Of a DNA stretch of 31,903 bases, positions 1 through 7,957 are shown one piece after another. A program made the position numbers and the translations under genes. The stretch covers positions 1 to 31,903 of the forward strand of contig CAKPMH010000013.1 in assembly GCA_934167935.1 (NCBI GenBank). The letters are read 5' to 3'. The notes under the pieces were generated by a model. It worked only from the letters and a program-made list of their open reading frames with translations, did not search any database and was not told where the DNA came from. Numbering within the stretch: position 1 is the stretch's first letter; the number at the start of each line of letters is the position of its first letter. Source of the stretch: an uncultured Bacilli bacterium. GTDB lineage: Bacteria > Bacillota_I > Bacilli_A > RF39 > UBA660.

Positions 1-45
1 GACTATAAATGTGTTTATGATGTAGAATTAAATTATTACAAATAG
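1..45 (+). CDS. possible C-terminal tail of an upstream plus-strand gene (partial)
   Basis: Frame 1 is open from the first base and stops at a TAG at 43-45, giving a 14-residue tail. It faces the convergent gene ending at 78 and would share the bidirectional terminator at 71-95. Too short to identify; it may be chance. Confidence 0.2.
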   Translation, partial: DYKCVYDVELNYYK

Positions 46-70
46 TGGTGCGGTTGAAATTACAAAAAAG

Positions 71-95
71 AAAAAGACTATTTTTTAGTCTTTTT
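71..95 (-). terminator. hairpin terminator overlapping the stop of the methyltransferase-like gene
   Basis: The stem AAAAAGACTA/TAGTCTTTTT has a five-base loop. On the minus strand it is followed by a T-rich tract. The stem itself encodes the last residues (T-K-K-stop) of the gene ending at 78. A nearly identical hairpin ends the gene at 25675. Confidence 0.8.
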
Positions 96-1022
96 ATATA
101 CCAAAATTCCATCTCTATCTTCTCTTTGATATCCATATTTTAAATCACTAATTCCTCTAAATTTAAGTATTTCCAAATTATTAAATGTTTTTTTTACTTC
201 TTCTAAATTGTAAATAATTGGTACTTTCATCTTATCATATGCATCATCTATTCCATACATATAACATACAAGAATTTTTCCATCATCATTTAACATATTA
301 GAAATATCTTCAACTATTTCCTTCATCACTTCAAAGTAATCACTTTCATACATCACTTCAAGATATTGAAATATATTTGATAACATTATAATATCATATT
401 TTTTATTTATTTTCTCAGGCAAATCTGCTATATCTGATTTATAAAATTTTACATTTTTAATATTTTGCTTTTTTAATTTTTCATAATTATCTTCTTGTAA
501 ATATAAGTTTGTTTTTTTTATTATTTTAACTGGTTCTTCATCTTTTGAAAAAAGAGATGAATCTCTTATATAAATGTCACCAACTTCTTCATATAAAAAA
601 TCCCAAAAATGTTTTGACGTACCTGTTAAAACATCTCTTATTTTTTTATACGATTCTAGATTAAAAGCTTTATAATTGCTTTTAAAAAGACTAGGATATC
701 CATAAAAACAAAAATACTCAAAAAATTCTTCAAAATCAAGTGTTTTAATAGCTGACATTTTAAGATCATAATAATATTTCGAAAAAGGATTTATATCAAA
801 AAAATCAACATTTTTAATATCTTTTAAAAACAAATTTATAGTATGATCTCCACTTGAACCTACTGTTAAGATATCCTTATCTTTAAAATCAATTAAATCA
901 TAATATCCTTTAATATTTTCAGTACTAAAAGGATATATATGACTAAACATAGATCTATCATAATCAAACATATCACATATTAAAGAAAGTGCGAAATTTA
1001 TATTAAGTTCTACTTTTTCCAT
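78..1022 (-). CDS. putative SAM-dependent methyltransferase-like protein
   Basis: Protein of 314 residues with a Rossmann-type methyltransferase layout. A motif-I-like segment (VGSSGD, residues 54-59) follows a beta strand, an acidic residue in FFDIN (around 77) could bind the ribose of SAM, and a later YDIIMLSNIFQYLE segment resembles motif IV. The motif I variant (GSSGD rather than GxGxG) recalls the DUF3419/BtaA-like aminocarboxypropyl or methyl transferases, but the substrate is unknown. I chose the ATG at 1022 rather than the upstream ATG at 1043 because a GGGGGG Shine-Dalgarno lies 6 bases before it. It is monocistronic, divergent from the HIT gene, with a TATAAT -10 at 1053-1058. Family is moderately sure, function is not. 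Confidence 0.6.
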   Translation of the reverse strand: MEKVELNINFALSLICDMFDYDRSMFSHIYPFSTENIKGYYDLIDFKDKDILTVGSSGDHTINLFLKDIKNVDFFDINPFSKYYYDLKMSAIKTLDFEEFFEYFCFYGYPSLFKSNYKAFNLESYKKIRDVLTGTSKHFWDFLYEEVGDIYIRDSSLFSKDEEPVKIIKKTNLYLQEDNYEKLKKQNIKNVKFYKSDIADLPEKINKKYDIIMLSNIFQYLEVMYESDYFEVMKEIVEDISNMLNDDGKILVCYMYGIDDAYDKMKVPIIYNLEEVKKTFNNLEILKFRGISDLKYGYQREDRDGILVYKKTKK

Positions 1023-1052
1023 AGTATTCCCCCCTAAAAACAATTAATTGCT

Positions 1053-1092
1053 ATTATAGCATATTTTCTTTTTTTTTAAAATAGTTTATAAT
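1053..1092. promoter_or_regulatory. divergent -10 boxes for the methyltransferase-like gene and the HIT gene
   Basis: Minus-strand TATAAT at 1053-1058, inside the short palindrome GCTATTATAGC, and plus-strand TATAAT at 1087-1092. The -35 boxes are weak on both strands. The HIT gene leader would be only about 12 bases long. Confidence 0.55.
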
Positions 1093-1110
1093 AGTTTTGG
1101 GAGGATATTT

Positions 1111-1473
1111 ATGGACTGTGTTTTTTGTAAAATAATAAAAGGAGAAATACCATCATATAAATTATATGAAGATAACTTAGTTATGTGCTTTTTAGATATA
1201 AATCCAGATTCTGATGGACATATGTTAATAATACCTAAGAAACATTATAAAGATTTAGATGATATTACACCTGAAGTTTTAACTCATATTATGAATATAA
1301 GTAAAAAAATGAAAAAATTATTAGAAGAAAAATTAAATATTGATGGTTTAACTCTTATTCAAAATAATGGTGAAGTTGAAGAAGTAAAACATTTTCATTT
1401 ACATCTAAAACCATTTTACAACAATAATTTAAAAAGAGATGTAAAAGATGTATACGAACTATTAACAAAATAA
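1111..1473 (+). CDS. HIT (histidine triad) family nucleotide hydrolase
   Basis: Protein of 120 residues. The N-terminal CxxC (C3, C6) is typical of zinc-binding HIT hydrolases, and the catalytic triad HFHLH at 94-98 (H-x-H-x-H) is intact. HIT proteins cleave nucleoside phosphoramidates or dinucleoside polyphosphates in the cytoplasm; the exact substrate cannot be read here. It is slightly shorter than the common 135-145 residues, mainly at the C-terminus. GGGAGG lies 7 bases before the ATG, so the start is secure. It is one of only two clear plus-strand genes and converges on pnp, sharing the bidirectional terminator at 1473-1500. Confidence 0.9.
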   Translation: MDCVFCKIIKGEIPSYKLYEDNLVMCFLDINPDSDGHMLIIPKKHYKDLDDITPEVLTHIMNISKKMKKLLEEKLNIDGLTLIQNNGEVEEVKHFHLHLKPFYNNNLKRDVKDVYELLTK

Positions 1474-1500
1474 AAAGATTTCAAAATATTGAAATCTTTT
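1473..1500. terminator. bidirectional terminator between the HIT gene and pnp
   Basis: Perfect 12-bp stem AAAAGATTTCAA/TTGAAATCTTTT with loop AATA and T-rich flanks on both strands. It starts at the last base of the HIT stop codon and ends inside the pnp stop codon. Confidence 0.85.
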
Positions 1501-3634
1501 ATTTTATTGCTTCTTTTCTTGATAAATTAAGTCTTCCTTTTTTATCATATCCTTGTGATTTAACTAAAATTTCATCACCTAATTTTACAATATCACTTGG
1601 TTTTTCTACTCTTTCTTTGGCAAGTTGTGATACATGTACTAATCCTTCGCATCCAGGCCATAATTCTACAAAACAACCAAAATCTTCTATTTTTACAACC
1701 TTTGCTTTATAAATTTTTCCATCTTCTACTTCTCTTACAACATCTTTTATCATGTTAGCTGTAGCATCAATTATATCTTTATCCATATGATAAATTGTAA
1801 CAGTTCCATCATCTGCTAAATCAACTTTAACAGCATTAGAATCATTTACTGAATTTACATGACTACAATCTAAAATAATCTTAGTAATAGTATCTCCACC
1901 ACGACCTATAACATCTTTAATCTTATCTGGATTAATTTTAAATATCATTGTTTTTGGAGCATATTTACTTACTTCTTTTCTTGGCTCAGATATTTGTTTT
2001 TCCATAACATCAAGTATTTCCATACGAGCAACTTTTGCTTGAGCTAATGCTTCTTTTAATATTTCTTTAGTAATACCTTTAATTTTTATATCCATTTGAA
2101 GTGAACAAATACCCTTTCTTGTTCCACCAACTTTAAAATCCATATCTCCTAAATGATCTTCCATTCCTTGAATATCTGTTAATATAGTATAGTCTTTTCC
2201 ATCTTTTGATGTAATAAGCCCCATAGCAATTCCTGCAACTGGTGCTTTTATTGGAACACCTGCAGCCATTAAACTCATACATCCAGCACATATTGTTGCT
2301 TGACTAGATGATCCATTTGATTCAAGTATTTCAGATACAACACGTACTGTATATGGAAATTCTTCTTCGCTAGGCATAACTTGTTTTAAACATCTTTCAC
2401 CAAGCGCTCCATGTCCTATTTCTCTTCTACCAGGTGCCCCATATCTTCCTGTTTCTCCTACTGAAAATTGAGGAAAGTTATAATGCAACATAAAGTGTTT
2501 TTCAGCTTCTAGACTAATTCCATCTAATACTTGATATTCATTTAATGCCCCAAGTGTTGTAATGGCAAGTGCTTGTGTTTCTCCTCTTGTAAATAAAGCA
2601 CTACCATGTGTTCTTGGAAGTAGGTCAATATCTGTTTTAAGTGGTCTAATTTCAGTCATACTTCTTCCATCAGCTCTAGTACGTTCGTTAACTGTAATTG
2701 ATCTAAATATATCATATTCAAGTGATTCTAAAACTAATTTTACTTTAGTAAGTAAAATACTTAATTCATCTTTATCTAAGTTTTTATTTTCTTCTTCATA
2801 TTTTGCTACTACTTCTTCTTTTATATTATCAATAGCTGCATATTTTTCAAGTTTTTCTTTTATACGCATTGCTTTATCTAATCTATCTTTTGCAAGATTT
2901 TTTATTTCTTCTCTTAAAGAATCTTCTATTTCAAGTTTTTCATATTCCATTTTTTCTTGTCCAACTTCATCTATTATTTTTTCTTGAAATTCACATAATT
3001 CTTTAATTGCTTCATGTCCAAACATTAATGCATCTAGCATATCATCTTCATTTACTTCCTTGCTTCCTGCTTCAACCATATTAATAGCATATTTTGTACC
3101 TGCTACTACTAAATCTATATCAGAAAGTTCTAATTCATCTGGTGTTGGATTTATTATAAATTTATTATTTACTCTACCAACTTTAACTCCAGCAATTGGC
3201 CCATCAAATGGAATTTTAGAAATTGATGTTGCAAGTGATGATCCAAACATTGCTGAAAGTTCTGGTGAATAATCATTATCAACAGAAAGGACTGTGTTTA
3301 CAACTTGTACTTCATTTCTAAAATCTTCAGGAAACATTGGTCTCATTGGTCTATCAATCATACGTGCTGCAAGTGTTGCTGCATCAGTTGGTCTTCCTTC
3401 CCTTTTTATAAATCCACCTGGTATTTTACCTACTGAATAAAGTTTTTCTTGATATAACACCATTAATGGAAAGAAATCTGATAATATATTAGCATTTTTT
3501 GATACAACAGCAGTTGATAATATTACTGTATCACCATATCTTACTAAAACAGACCCATGAGCTTGTTTTGCAAGTTCTCCTGTTTCTACTACTAATTTTC
3601 TTCCTCTAAAATTTAATTCAAAAGTTTTTTTCAT
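1499..3634 (-). CDS. pnp: polyribonucleotide nucleotidyltransferase (PNPase)
   Basis: Protein of 711 residues, the normal length. It has two RNase PH-like domains, an alpha-helical linker rich in Glu/Lys between them, a KH domain (IGRGGDTI) and a C-terminal S1 domain that includes [20 protein letters not shown]. PNPase degrades RNA 3'-5' by phosphorolysis and joins the degradosome. The gene sits downstream of rpsO, the classic bacterial order, but here a 196-residue unknown gene lies between them. It follows that gene by 16 bp and probably shares its transcript. The start is ATG with AGAGAGG just upstream. Ends at the bidirectional terminator. Confidence 0.97.
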   Translation of the reverse strand: MKKTFELNFRGRKLVVETGELAKQAHGSVLVRYGDTVILSTAVVSKNANILSDFFPLMVLYQEKLYSVGKIPGGFIKREGRPTDAATLAARMIDRPMRPMFPEDFRNEVQVVNTVLSVDNDYSPELSAMFGSSLATSISKIPFDGPIAGVKVGRVNNKFIINPTPDELELSDIDLVVAGTKYAINMVEAGSKEVNEDDMLDALMFGHEAIKELCEFQEKIIDEVGQEKMEYEKLEIEDSLREEIKNLAKDRLDKAMRIKEKLEKYAAIDNIKEEVVAKYEEENKNLDKDELSILLTKVKLVLESLEYDIFRSITVNERTRADGRSMTEIRPLKTDIDLLPRTHGSALFTRGETQALAITTLGALNEYQVLDGISLEAEKHFMLHYNFPQFSVGETGRYGAPGRREIGHGALGERCLKQVMPSEEEFPYTVRVVSEILESNGSSSQATICAGCMSLMAAGVPIKAPVAGIAMGLITSKDGKDYTILTDIQGMEDHLGDMDFKVGGTRKGICSLQMDIKIKGITKEILKEALAQAKVARMEILDVMEKQISEPRKEVSKYAPKTMIFKINPDKIKDVIGRGGDTITKIILDCSHVNSVNDSNAVKVDLADDGTVTIYHMDKDIIDATANMIKDVVREVEDGKIYKAKVVKIEDFGCFVELWPGCEGLVHVSQLAKERVEKPSDIVKLGDEILVKSQGYDKKGRLNLSRKEAIK

Positions 3635-3650
3635 ATTTACCTCTCTTTAC

Positions 3651-4241
3651 TTAAAATATTTTTCTATATTTTTCTAATATTAATCCTTTTTCTAATTTTT
3701 TATCCTCTTTTATAAAAGGTTCTAAATTAACTATAATAAAACTACCTAATTCTACTTTACCATAATATTCATTATAAGTTTCTAAATCTATTAATCTATC
3801 ATTTTCTTTTAATATTAATCTTTTACTTTTTAAAATTATATATTCTGGTTCATACATCACAGAACCATTAATTTCTATTTTATTTATTTTATATACATGA
3901 GCTATATCGCCAATATAAATTTTATTTAAATCTATTTTTTGTTTTAATGATTCATAATATATTTTTAAAGCCTTTTTCTTTGAAATTCTACTTCCAATGC
4001 TTACAATATTATTTAATTTTACTAAACTTTCATCTATAACTTGATTTTTTTCATAAATTTTATTTCTTACTAAATCTTTATAAGAATCATTATTTATCTC
4101 ATATAACAATGTTTGCATTCCATCTTTTGTAAGTAATAAATCATTTTTTTGATTCATATAATCCATAGCACATGAAGAAATATCAAACTTATCTATATTA
4201 TTTATTCTGATTACAGCACTATATAAATTTTCTCCTTTCAT
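3651..4241 (-). CDS. unknown 196-residue protein between rpsO and pnp
   Basis: I do not recognise this family. The protein is rich in Ile, Lys and Asn, with no signal peptide or membrane segment, so it is probably cytoplasmic. The N-terminal half is mixed alpha/beta and the C-terminal half (from about residue 105) looks beta-rich. An AAGGGGG Shine-Dalgarno sits 4-5 bases before the ATG. The rpsO terminator at 4263-4283 lies 22 bp upstream and pnp starts 16 bp downstream, so it is likely made by read-through from rpsO or from a small local promoter, and cotranscribed with pnp. The position hints at a link with RNA or ribosome metabolism, but that is only inference. Confidence 0.75.
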   Translation of the reverse strand: MKGENLYSAVIRINNIDKFDISSCAMDYMNQKNDLLLTKDGMQTLLYEINNDSYKDLVRNKIYEKNQVIDESLVKLNNIVSIGSRISKKKALKIYYESLKQKIDLNKIYIGDIAHVYKINKIEINGSVMYEPEYIILKSKRLILKENDRLIDLETYNEYYGKVELGSFIIVNLEPFIKEDKKLEKGLILEKYRKIF

Positions 4242-4262
4242 AAGACCCCCTTACATAAATAA

Positions 4263-4283
4263 AGACACTTAAAATAAGTGTCT
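4263..4283 (-). terminator. rpsO terminator
   Basis: Stem AGACACTT/AAGTGTCT with a five-base loop; the minus strand continues TTTATTTAT. Confidence 0.75.
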
Positions 4284-4293
4284 ACTTTATAAA

Positions 4294-4563
4294 TTATTTT
4301 CTTAGTCCAAGACTTGCAATTAATTCTCTATAACGATTAATATCTTTTTCTTTAAGATATGTTTGTAAGCTACGTCTTTGACCAACTTTTTTAAGAAGTC
4401 CTCTTCTAGAATGGAAATCATGTTTGTGTTCTTTTAAATGTTCTGTTAATTCATTAATTTCTTCAGTTAATATAGCAATTTGAACTTCTGGTGAACCAGT
4501 ATCACCTTGTTTTCTAGCATATTTTTTTACTATTTCTTCTTTTTTAGCTTTTGTAAGTGCCAT
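4294..4563 (-). CDS. rpsO: 30S ribosomal protein S15
   Basis: Protein of 89 residues, the standard S15 length, with the conserved [11 protein letters not shown] and HxxDxHSRRGLLxxVxxRRxLLxYL-type blocks. S15 binds the central domain of 16S rRNA early in 30S assembly. A longer reading frame extends upstream to 4638, but the true start is the ATG at 4563: the conserved N-terminus begins there ([10 protein letters not shown]) and AAAGGAG lies 7 bases before it. It has its own promoter at 4643-4671 and a structured leader, followed by a terminator. Confidence 0.97.
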   Translation of the reverse strand: MALTKAKKEEIVKKYARKQGDTGSPEVQIAILTEEINELTEHLKEHKHDFHSRRGLLKKVGQRRSLQTYLKEKDINRYRELIASLGLRK

Positions 4564-4579
4564 ATATATTCTCCTTTCA

Positions 4580-4627
4580 TATAATTCGCTTATACCTAGA
4601 TAAAAGTCGGAGACTCTTAAATCCAAG
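4580..4627 (-). promoter_or_regulatory. structured rpsO 5' leader, candidate S15 autoregulatory site
   Basis: Two stems fold just upstream of the Shine-Dalgarno. The first pairs CTTGGAT with ATCTAGG and, inside it, AAGAGTC with GACTTTT around a short loop (4595-4627). The second pairs TATAA with TTATA around GCGAA (4580-4594). The first stem contains G-U next to G-C pairs, the kind of feature S15 recognises in 16S rRNA. S15 feeds back on its own mRNA in several bacteria using unrelated structures; a match here is inferred. Confidence 0.45.
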
Positions 4628-4642
4628 AACAAGTACAAATAT

Positions 4643-4671
4643 AATATACACTAATTTTTTATTTTTTGCAA
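4643..4671 (-). promoter_or_regulatory. rpsO promoter
   Basis: Minus-strand TTGCAA (4666-4671), 17-bp spacer, TATATT (4643-4648). Confidence 0.7.
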
Positions 4672-4685
4672 GGAAAAAATAAAAA

Positions 4686-4702
4686 AAAGGAATAAATCCT
4701 TT
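4686..4702 (-). terminator. tRNA-Lys terminator
   Basis: Stem AAAGGA/TCCTTT with a five-base loop, followed on the minus strand by eight T, directly downstream of the tRNA. Confidence 0.75.
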
Positions 4703-4712
4703 ATTTAACATA

Positions 4713-4789
4713 TGGTGTCCCCTCAGGGATTCGAACCCTGGACCCCGAGATTAAGAGTCACGTGCTCTAACCAACTGAGCTAAGGAGAC
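4713..4789 (-). tRNA. tRNA-Lys (anticodon CTT)
   Basis: A 77-nt cloverleaf with encoded CCA. The acceptor stem GTCTCCT/AGGGGAC pairs fully with one T-G. The D arm is GCTC...GAGC, the T arm is CAGGG-TTCGAAT-CCCTG, and the anticodon loop is CTCTTAA, so the anticodon is CTT and reads AAG. The anticodon stem CGTGA/TCTCG has a T-T mismatch at its middle pair. It has its own promoter at 4803-4830 and a terminator, and lies just after dapF. Confidence 0.93.
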
Positions 4790-4802
4790 AACTAACAAAT
4801 TA

Positions 4803-4830
4803 ATTATACCATATATTAAATAAATTTCAA
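4803..4830 (-). promoter_or_regulatory. tRNA-Lys promoter
   Basis: Minus-strand TTGAAA (4825-4830), 16-bp spacer, TATAAT (4803-4808). Confidence 0.65.
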
Positions 4831-4832
4831 TA

Positions 4833-5663
4833 TTATTTTACTAAAATTTTACCTTTATAAACTTTTTTACAGTTTCCTTTTAATATTATATCTTCATTAT
4901 TTTTATATGTTACCTTTAAATTACCTCCTAATTGTTCTACTAAAGTTTCACAATTTTTAGAAATATCATTATTTATTGTTGCATTAACAACTGCAGCACA
5001 TGCTGCACTTCCGCATGATTTTGTCTCTAAATTTCCTTTTTCATACGTTCTTATTTTTATTTTTTTATTTATTATTTCTTCAAATACAATATTTACTTTA
5101 TATGGAAATTTATAATGTTGTTGAAAAGATAGTCCTAATTTATCTATATCTAATAAGTCAATATTTTTAGTACAAACAACTATATGTGGATTACCAACTG
5201 TAATTGCACTTACAATATAATTTTTTCCAAGTACTTTAATTTTTTCGTTTACAAATATGTTTTTTTCTGTTATTACAGGAATTAATTTTGAATTTAAATT
5301 GGGTTTTCCCATATTAACAGTTACTTCATCACTTAAAAAATTTATATGAATATTATAAAATTTATCATCAATATTTATATCAAAATTTTCTTTTACTAAT
5401 TTTTTATCATATAAATATCTTGCAACACAAATTATACCATTGCCACTTGTTTTTGCACTTGTTCCATCACTATTAAATATTTTAGCTTTATATCCCATTA
5501 AATCTTTTTCTATAAATATTATTCCATTTGCACCTATACCAAAATTTCTATCGCTCAATTTTATTAATTTGTTTTTATTTTCTATTAATTTTTCTTTATC
5601 ATTTTTTGTATTATCAATTATTATATAATCGTTTCCTAATGATTCCATTTTTATAAATTTCAC
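4833..5663 (-). CDS. dapF: diaminopimelate epimerase-family protein with Ser in place of the first catalytic Cys
   Basis: Protein of 276 residues, the DapF length. It keeps the N-terminal KMxxLGND block, the FNSDGTSA segment, GNPH (157-160), ExGNLETKSCGS and Cys217. DapF interconverts LL- and meso-diaminopimelate with two cysteine acid/base residues, Cys73 and Cys217 in the Haemophilus numbering. Here residue 73 is Ser (TSGNG, codon AGT) while Cys217 is kept. This could be a variant active site, a different racemase, or a less active enzyme. The start is GTG at 5663, with AGGTGA just upstream; an ATG start would remove the conserved KFIK. It stands alone, with no other lysine or peptidoglycan genes in view. 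Confidence 0.85.
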   Translation of the reverse strand: MKFIKMESLGNDYIIIDNTKNDKEKLIENKNKLIKLSDRNFGIGANGIIFIEKDLMGYKAKIFNSDGTSAKTSGNGIICVARYLYDKKLVKENFDINIDDKFYNIHINFLSDEVTVNMGKPNLNSKLIPVITEKNIFVNEKIKVLGKNYIVSAITVGNPHIVVCTKNIDLLDIDKLGLSFQQHYKFPYKVNIVFEEIINKKIKIRTYEKGNLETKSCGSAACAAVVNATINNDISKNCETLVEQLGGNLKVTYKNNEDIILKGNCKKVYKGKILVK

Positions 5664-5698
5664 TTTATCACCTATATAATAATATTATTTAAGTATAA

Positions 5699-5727
5699 AA
5701 AAATTAATATTTTTTTCATTAATTTTT
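5699..5727 (-). terminator. terminator of the LysR-type gene
   Basis: Stem AAAAATTAAT/ATTAATTTTT with a T tract on the minus strand. Confidence 0.6.
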
Positions 5728-5743
5728 AATAACTTTTATATTT

Positions 5744-6626
5744 TTATTTTAACATAATTTCAATTAATTTTTTTGTACTATAATTTAACTCTTTCTTATT
5801 AAGTGTCACAATAACAATAGTTCTTTTTTCTATTGAAGGTTTAACTTTAATTTCAAATAATGATTTATTTTTTAAATCTTCCTTTACAAATTCTTTTGTT
5901 GCATATCCAATACCAAAACCTGATTTTACTAAATCATCAATTAAATTATAACTAACAACTTCTAATTTTGGCTTTAAATTACTATTATTATCTTTTAAAT
6001 ACTTATTCAAATATGCTCTGCTATTTGATGAAATACCTGGAAAAATTAAAGGGTATCTCTCTAAATCTTCTAATTTGATATTATAACTCATTAAATCAAA
6101 ATATTTTTTGTTTCCAATAAAAATATCTTGAATAGCAATTAATTCTTGTATTTTTAAATCTTTATTATTAGATAATGGCTTAAATAATATTAAAAGATCT
6201 AAATTACCATTTCTTAATTCTTTTATTAAATTAGATGAAACATTATTATTTATTTTTATTTCAATATTTGGATAAAATGTATGAAATTTTAAGATATGGC
6301 ATTAAACTATATCTACAAATAGTTGTTGAAACACCAATTCGAATAGTTCCACTATCTAAATTTTTAAGATTTGATAAAGCATTTTCTCCATTATCAATAC
6401 TTTCAATAGCAATTTTAACATAATCAAATAAAATTTGTCCTTCATCCGTTAATAAAACACCATGTTTTGTTCTAGTAAACAAACTTACACCTAATTGTTC
6501 CTCTAGTTTTTTTATTTGAAAAGTTATAGCAGGCTGTGAAATATATAAGATATTAGCAGCTGATGAGATACTACCTGATTTTGCTACTATATAAAATATT
6601 CTATATAAATCCAAATTAATTTTCAT
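5744..6626 (-). pseudogene. LysR-family transcriptional regulator, frameshifted
   Basis: The N-terminal frame gives the LysR winged helix-turn-helix (MKINLDLYRIFYIVAKSGS, then AANILYISQPAIT and the LGVSLFTRTKHGVLLTDEG block) and stops early at about 6261. A second frame picks up without gap at FHTFYPNIEIK and continues open through the whole substrate-binding domain to 5744. The break lies in the A-tract at 6287-6290 (minus-strand CTT AAAA TTT), where one A too many or two too few are present. Joined, the product is about 293 residues, the normal LysR length. AGGAG precedes the ATG at 6626. The gene is divergent from an unknown gene, the usual layout of a LysR regulator and its target. It may be a true pseudogene or a sequencing error. 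Confidence 0.88.
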
Positions 6627-6688
6627 ATATAAACACTCCTTATATTTAATATAAATAATATATATTATACTTATATCATGATTTAAAG

Positions 6689-6694
6689 TATAAT
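6689..6694 (+). promoter_or_regulatory. -10 box of the plus-strand unknown gene
   Basis: TATAAT lies 20 bases before the ATG at 6715, with only a weak -35 upstream (TTATAC). It sits in the 88-bp divergent space shared with the LysR gene, so activator dependence is plausible. Confidence 0.45.
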
Positions 6695-6714
6695 TCAATT
6701 AGGAAGTGATAATT

Positions 6715-7776
6715 ATGAAATTAATAAATGAAAAAATGGAAAATTTTAATGAAATTGAAAACTTAAAAAATTTAGAAAATAAGATAGAAATTTTATCCAC
6801 ATATAATGTAACACAAATTGGAATCATTTTATCAAAATTAATGGAACAATTTGAAGGTATAAAATATCGTTTTGAAGAAAGTAAGTTTTATTATAATGAG
6901 TATAATATCATCCCTAAAGATGATTATTCAAATGAATTTAAAGGCGTATATGAAAGTTTAACTTTAAAAACTATTGATAGATATGATTTATTTAATATTA
7001 AAAAGGAAAAAATTTGTATTTTATATCCTTCAATATATAAGCATAATAATTCTATTAAATCTATTAAATACATTTTAGAAGATAGTTTTATTAATGAATA
7101 CATTCAAGAATTTATTGACTATCTTTATAACGAAAGAAAAAGAAAAAAATTATATGAAATTACTATTGAAGACTTAATTCAAGCTTTAAATAATTTTATT
7201 AAATTATCTTTGTCACTACAAATAAATAGAAAAAAAGAAATAAAATTAAATATTAATGAAAATATTAATTTAATTAAAAAAAGAAATTTTAAGCAATCAT
7301 GTTTAATTGATAGAAAATTAATTTATAATTCAATATGCTATGTAATTAATCATTATGAAAATAATTTAAAAGCAATTAAAACTTTAGAATACAAGGAATT
7401 ATCATCAAGCAACTGGATTTCTTTAAACGGTTATTGTAATTTAGTAATTAGTAAAGGTGATGATAAAATTATATATACTACACTAGTTGATAGTAATGGA
7501 TGTTTACCAGATGAATATTATGGTTTAAATGTTGATTTTAAAAAAAATAATAAAATATGTTTTTTTGATTTAAAATATAAAATTGATGATTATATAAAAG
7601 AAAGTTATTATTTAAAACAATTTATGGAAATGATTGAAAATGAATTTTATAATAATAAGGAAATTACGTATAATAATATTGAAACTATATTAAGTAAATT
7701 AAATAATGAAAAAAAATTAAAACTTAAAAAAAATCTCAATAGTATTAATCAAATAAGTGTTTCAAATAAAGAATAA
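6715..7776 (+). CDS. unknown 353-residue protein divergent from the LysR gene
   Basis: I do not recognise a family. The protein is very rich in Asn, Lys, Ile and Tyr, and has no signal peptide or membrane segment. The N-terminal 60 residues look helical, the middle (to about 215) is alpha-rich and charged, and a block around residues 220-290 with SSSNWISLNGYCNLVISKG looks beta-rich. I chose the ATG at 6715 because AGGAAG ends 8 bases before it; the GTG at 6706 lies within that site. It shares a divergent promoter region with the broken LysR gene and may have been its target. It ends 23 bp before a perfect 40-bp palindrome that can act as its terminator. Confidence 0.7.
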   Translation: MKLINEKMENFNEIENLKNLENKIEILSTYNVTQIGIILSKLMEQFEGIKYRFEESKFYYNEYNIIPKDDYSNEFKGVYESLTLKTIDRYDLFNIKKEKICILYPSIYKHNNSIKSIKYILEDSFINEYIQEFIDYLYNERKRKKLYEITIEDLIQALNNFIKLSLSLQINRKKEIKLNINENINLIKKRNFKQSCLIDRKLIYNSICYVINHYENNLKAIKTLEYKELSSSNWISLNGYCNLVISKGDDKIIYTTLVDSNGCLPDEYYGLNVDFKKNNKICFFDLKYKIDDYIKESYYLKQFMEMIENEFYNNKEITYNNIETILSKLNNEKKLKLKKNLNSINQISVSNKE

Positions 7777-7799
7777 GTAGATATATACCCTTCAAATAC

Positions 7800-7839
7800 A
7801 AAAAAATATGTATTAATAATTATTAATACATATTTTTTT
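7800..7839. terminator. perfect 40-bp palindrome, likely bidirectional terminator
   Basis: The left half AAAAAAATATGTATTAATAA is followed directly by its exact reverse complement, with no spacer. As RNA it gives an A-T hairpin flanked by seven A and seven U on either strand. It serves the plus-strand gene ending at 7776. Its right arm also encodes part of the IS orfA remnant on the minus strand. Confidence 0.75.
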
Positions 7840-7953
7840 GATAATACCTTTATTGACATTCCTTCTTTTTTATTATTATAAATATTTATTTTATCTTCGT
7901 AACTTAATTTTGACATATAAAAACCTCGTTTCCATGTCCAAGAAACGGGGTTC
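7830..7953 (-). mobile_element. IS3-like left-end remnant with truncated orfA
   Basis: On the minus strand the segment begins TGAACCCCGTTTC, like an IS3-family terminal repeat (TGAAC...). After GAGG comes an ATG at 7916 opening a short frame, MSKLSYEDKINIYNNKKEG and on to LSKKY. This resembles the first helix-turn-helix of IS3-type orfA transposase proteins. Homology ends after about 29 residues at the palindrome, so the rest of the element is gone. The terminal region has an internal inverted repeat, CCCCGTTTC against GAAACGAGG. No matching right end is visible in the window. Confidence 0.55.
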
Positions 7954-7957
7954 ATAT

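Noticed and set aside
2562..3272. Plus-strand open frames opposite pnp (2562-2987, 3060-3272)
   Set aside because: They are antisense shadows of a clear pnp gene, with odd Ser/Leu-rich composition and no Shine-Dalgarno.
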